Below are positions 61,996 through 64,000 of a stretch of 64,000 bases of DNA, piece by piece. Origin of the DNA: Myroides sp. WP-1. Lineage in GTDB: Bacteria > Bacteroidota > Bacteroidia > Flavobacteriales > Flavobacteriaceae. The DNA lies in contig NZ_JACHTC010000002.1 in assembly GCF_014145635.1 (NCBI RefSeq), forward strand, positions 1 through 64,000, written 5' to 3'. The stretch's first letter is position 1. Every line of letters starts with the position of its first letter. Position numbers and translations under genes: made by a program. The notes under the pieces are model-generated. The model saw only the letters and a program-made list of their open reading frames with translations. It made no database searches and was not told where the DNA came from.

Positions 61996-64000
61996 ATGAA
62001 AAAAGTATATATTTACGCAGCTAGTTTGGTTTTTGCTTTAGCAGCTGCTCAATTACAAGCACAAGACAGAAAACAACCCGTTTCAGGACCTGTACCCGTG
62101 GTTCACGTAGGGAAACCTACTTCATTTACGTTGAAGAATGGAATGAAAGTATTGGTTGTTCCCAACCATAAATTACCTCAAGTATCGTATACCCTAACCA
62201 TTGATAACCCTTTAATTGCTGAAGGTGATAAAGCAGGAGTTACTTCTATTTTATCTCAAGTTTTGGGAAATCAAACGAAAAAAATGTCCAAAGAACAATT
62301 CAATGATGAGATTGATTTCTTAGGAGCTAATGTTCGTTTTTTCTCTAGTGGAGCTTTCGCAAGCGGATTGTCGAAATACAATGAAACAATTCTTGGATTG
62401 TTGGCAGATGGTGCTTTAAATTCTGTTATCACACAGGAAGAATTCGATAAAGCAAAAGCACAGATTATCGAATCGTTAAAAACGAGCGAGAAAAGTGTAT
62501 CTGCAGTTGCAAGTCGAGTTGAAGACGCTTTGTTGTATGGAAAGAATACTGCAGCAGGAGAGTTTGAAACTGAAGCTACTGTTTCTAATGTTACTTTGGC
62601 TGATGTACAAGCATATTACGCAAAATACTTTACGCCAAATAACGCTTATTTAGTGGTTGTAGGAGATATTGATTACAAGAAAACAGAAAAGACAATCAAG
62701 TCTTTGTTTGACAATTGGAAAAAATCTACCACAACTTTTGCTGAAGCAACAACGAATAAGAATGTAGCTCAAACGCAAATTGATTTCGTTAATATGCCAA
62801 ACGCAGTGCAATCTGAAATTGCTTTGATCAATGAGGTTGAGTTGAAGATGACAGATAACGATTACTTTGCAGCCATTTTAGCCAACCAAATCCTAGGTGG
62901 TGGTGGAGAAGGTCGTTTGTTTTTAAATTTACGTGAAGCACATGGATGGACGTATGGTGCCTATTCTTCAATCAGTACTGCGCGTAAGTATCCAGGAAAA
63001 TTTAGAGCGACAGCTTCTGTGCGCAATGTGGTAACAGATAGCGCAGTTACGGAGTTCATTAAAGAGATTGAATTAATGCGTACAACTTTAGTCAAAGACG
63101 AAGAGTTGAAAATGGCAAAAGCCAAGTATATCGGAAACTTTGTGATGGAAATTCAAAAACCTGAGACAGTAGCTCGTTATGCTTTAAATAAAGAATTACA
63201 CAAATTACCAGCTGATTTTTACGAAAATTACATCAAAGGTATTAATGCAGTAACACCTGCGGATATTCAAAAAGCAGCACAAAAATATTTCTTAAACGAC
63301 AATATGCGCATCGTAATTGTTGGAAAAGGAGCAGATGTTGTAAGTGGATTAGAAGGCTTGAATAAGCCAATGTATTTCTACGATAAAGAAGCTAATCCGG
63401 TTGAAAAACCTGTGTTCAAAAAAGAAGTACCTGCAGGAGTAACAGTACAAACTGTTTTAGCAAACTACATTCAAGCTATCGGAGGCGATGCAAAAGTGAA
63501 AGCTGTTAAATCGTTGTGGATTACAAGTGAAGCAGAAGTACAAGGAATGACATTGGAAATGGTGAACAAAGTAAAAGACGGCTTTTTGTCTTCAGAACAG
63601 AAAATGATGGGTGCAGTGATGTCTAAGCAAGTGATTACACCTAAAATGGGGTATGCAGTTGTACAAGGACAAAAAACAGAAATCACGGGTGAAGAGTTAA
63701 AAGAAGCACAAGCTGAAGCGGTTCCTTTTGGAGAGTTAAAAGCAGATGCAACTGCTGTGTTGACAGGTGTTGAATCAATCAATGGTGTGGATGCATACGG
63801 TGTGAAAGTAGGAAATACAACAAGCTACTATGACACAACAACAGGATTAAAAGTGGCTGCAGTACAAGAAGTGGAGCAAATGGGGCAAAAAATGCAGCAA
63901 GTGGTTAACTATTCTGATTACAAAGAAGTAAAAGGAATTAAATTTCCTTTCGTTCAATCGATGAATGTCGGTATTGAAATCGAAATGAAAATCAAAGAAA
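61996..64000 (+). CDS. M16-family peptidase partner subunit (incomplete at window end)
   Basis: The gene starts at ATG 61996 (MKKVYIYAASLVFALAAAQLQAQ, a signal peptide) and stays open for 668 codons to the window edge. It has the M16 fold with GGGGEGRLFLNLREAHGWTYGAYS, the substrate-contacting segment of the family, but no HxxEH where it should be (SILSQVLGNQTKK instead), so it is the non-catalytic partner. From about residue 490 an extra domain follows (YIQAIGGDAKVKAVKSLWI), as in outer-membrane lipoprotein carrier-like folds. It forms a two-gene operon with the catalytic subunit. Confidence 0.9.
   Translation, partial: MKKVYIYAASLVFALAAAQLQAQDRKQPVSGPVPVVHVGKPTSFTLKNGMKVLVVPNHKLPQVSYTLTIDNPLIAEGDKAGVTSILSQVLGNQTKKMSKEQFNDEIDFLGANVRFFSSGAFASGLSKYNETILGLLADGALNSVITQEEFDKAKAQIIESLKTSEKSVSAVASRVEDALLYGKNTAAGEFETEATVSNVTLADVQAYYAKYFTPNNAYLVVVGDIDYKKTEKTIKSLFDNWKKSTTTFAEATTNKNVAQTQIDFVNMPNAVQSEIALINEVELKMTDNDYFAAILANQILGGGGEGRLFLNLREAHGWTYGAYSSISTARKYPGKFRATASVRNVVTDSAVTEFIKEIELMRTTLVKDEELKMAKAKYIGNFVMEIQKPETVARYALNKELHKLPADFYENYIKGINAVTPADIQKAAQKYFLNDNMRIVIVGKGADVVSGLEGLNKPMYFYDKEANPVEKPVFKKEVPAGVTVQTVLANYIQAIGGDAKVKAVKSLWITSEAEVQGMTLEMVNKVKDGFLSSEQKMMGAVMSKQVITPKMGYAVVQGQKTEITGEELKEAQAEAVPFGELKADATAVLTGVESINGVDAYGVKVGNTTSYYDTTTGLKVAAVQEVEQMGQKMQQVVNYSDYKEVKGIKFPFVQSMNVGIEIEMKIKE

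Overview
The window looks like a chromosomal segment of a low-GC member of the Bacteroidetes, most likely family Flavobacteriaceae. The pointers are SusC-style carboxypeptidase-regulatory/plug/barrel outer-membrane proteins, tRNA genes without an encoded CCA, promoter boxes of the TAnnTTTG type, RbfA starting METNRQKK, and a beta-barrel gene next to sucA. Myroides is my best guess at genus, from general resemblance only.

Positions 1 to about 18260 are accessory DNA downstream of two tandem CAU-anticodon tRNA genes. A 13-bp piece of the tRNA 3' end (18248-18260) is repeated at 5280-5292, so 5280-18260 reads as an island of about 13 kb. Its genes are a tyrosine integrase, an integrase-linked unknown protein, an excisionase-like protein, a D5/VirE-like ATPase, an iteron-like repeat field, a BtgA-like mobilization protein, three unknown or HEPN/Abi-type genes, and a two-gene defence-like operon (type ISP-like nuclease-methyltransferase plus SIR2 protein). 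To its left (1-5279) lies a second, oppositely oriented element with a relaxase, MobC-like protein, degenerate CHC2/Toprim primase, a paralogous ATPase, its own iteron-like field and an excisionase-like protein. No integrase for this second element is visible. The two may be tandem accretions at one tRNA site.

From 18743 rightward the content is core-like: rbfA with a LolC/E-like permease; a tightly coupled four-gene operon (Sel1-repeat protein, divergent Hsp90, two paralogous TPR-like proteins); an ABC-F ATPase behind a structured leader holding a possible 8-codon leader peptide; an acidic protein ending in a clamp-binding-like QISLF; a large SF2 helicase with membrane-like segments; two paralogous outer-membrane beta-barrel receptors; an XRE regulator; fabH; an AraC regulator; a tetR-tolC-MFP-RND efflux operon; a polyprenyl synthase; sucA-sucB; a J-domain/DUF805 fusion; an AAA ATPase; a dGTPase; a lipoprotein; a decaying direct-repeat array; rplU-rpmA; and an M16 peptidase pair, the second gene cut by the window edge.

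The best candidates for something not yet well described are the ISP-like/SIR2 operon, the twin ATPase-plus-iteron modules with different repeat words, the 121-bp nested dyad at 11357-11477, the Hsp90/Sel1/TPR operon, and the ABC-F leader. All function calls rest on motif recognition by eye; no database search was run.
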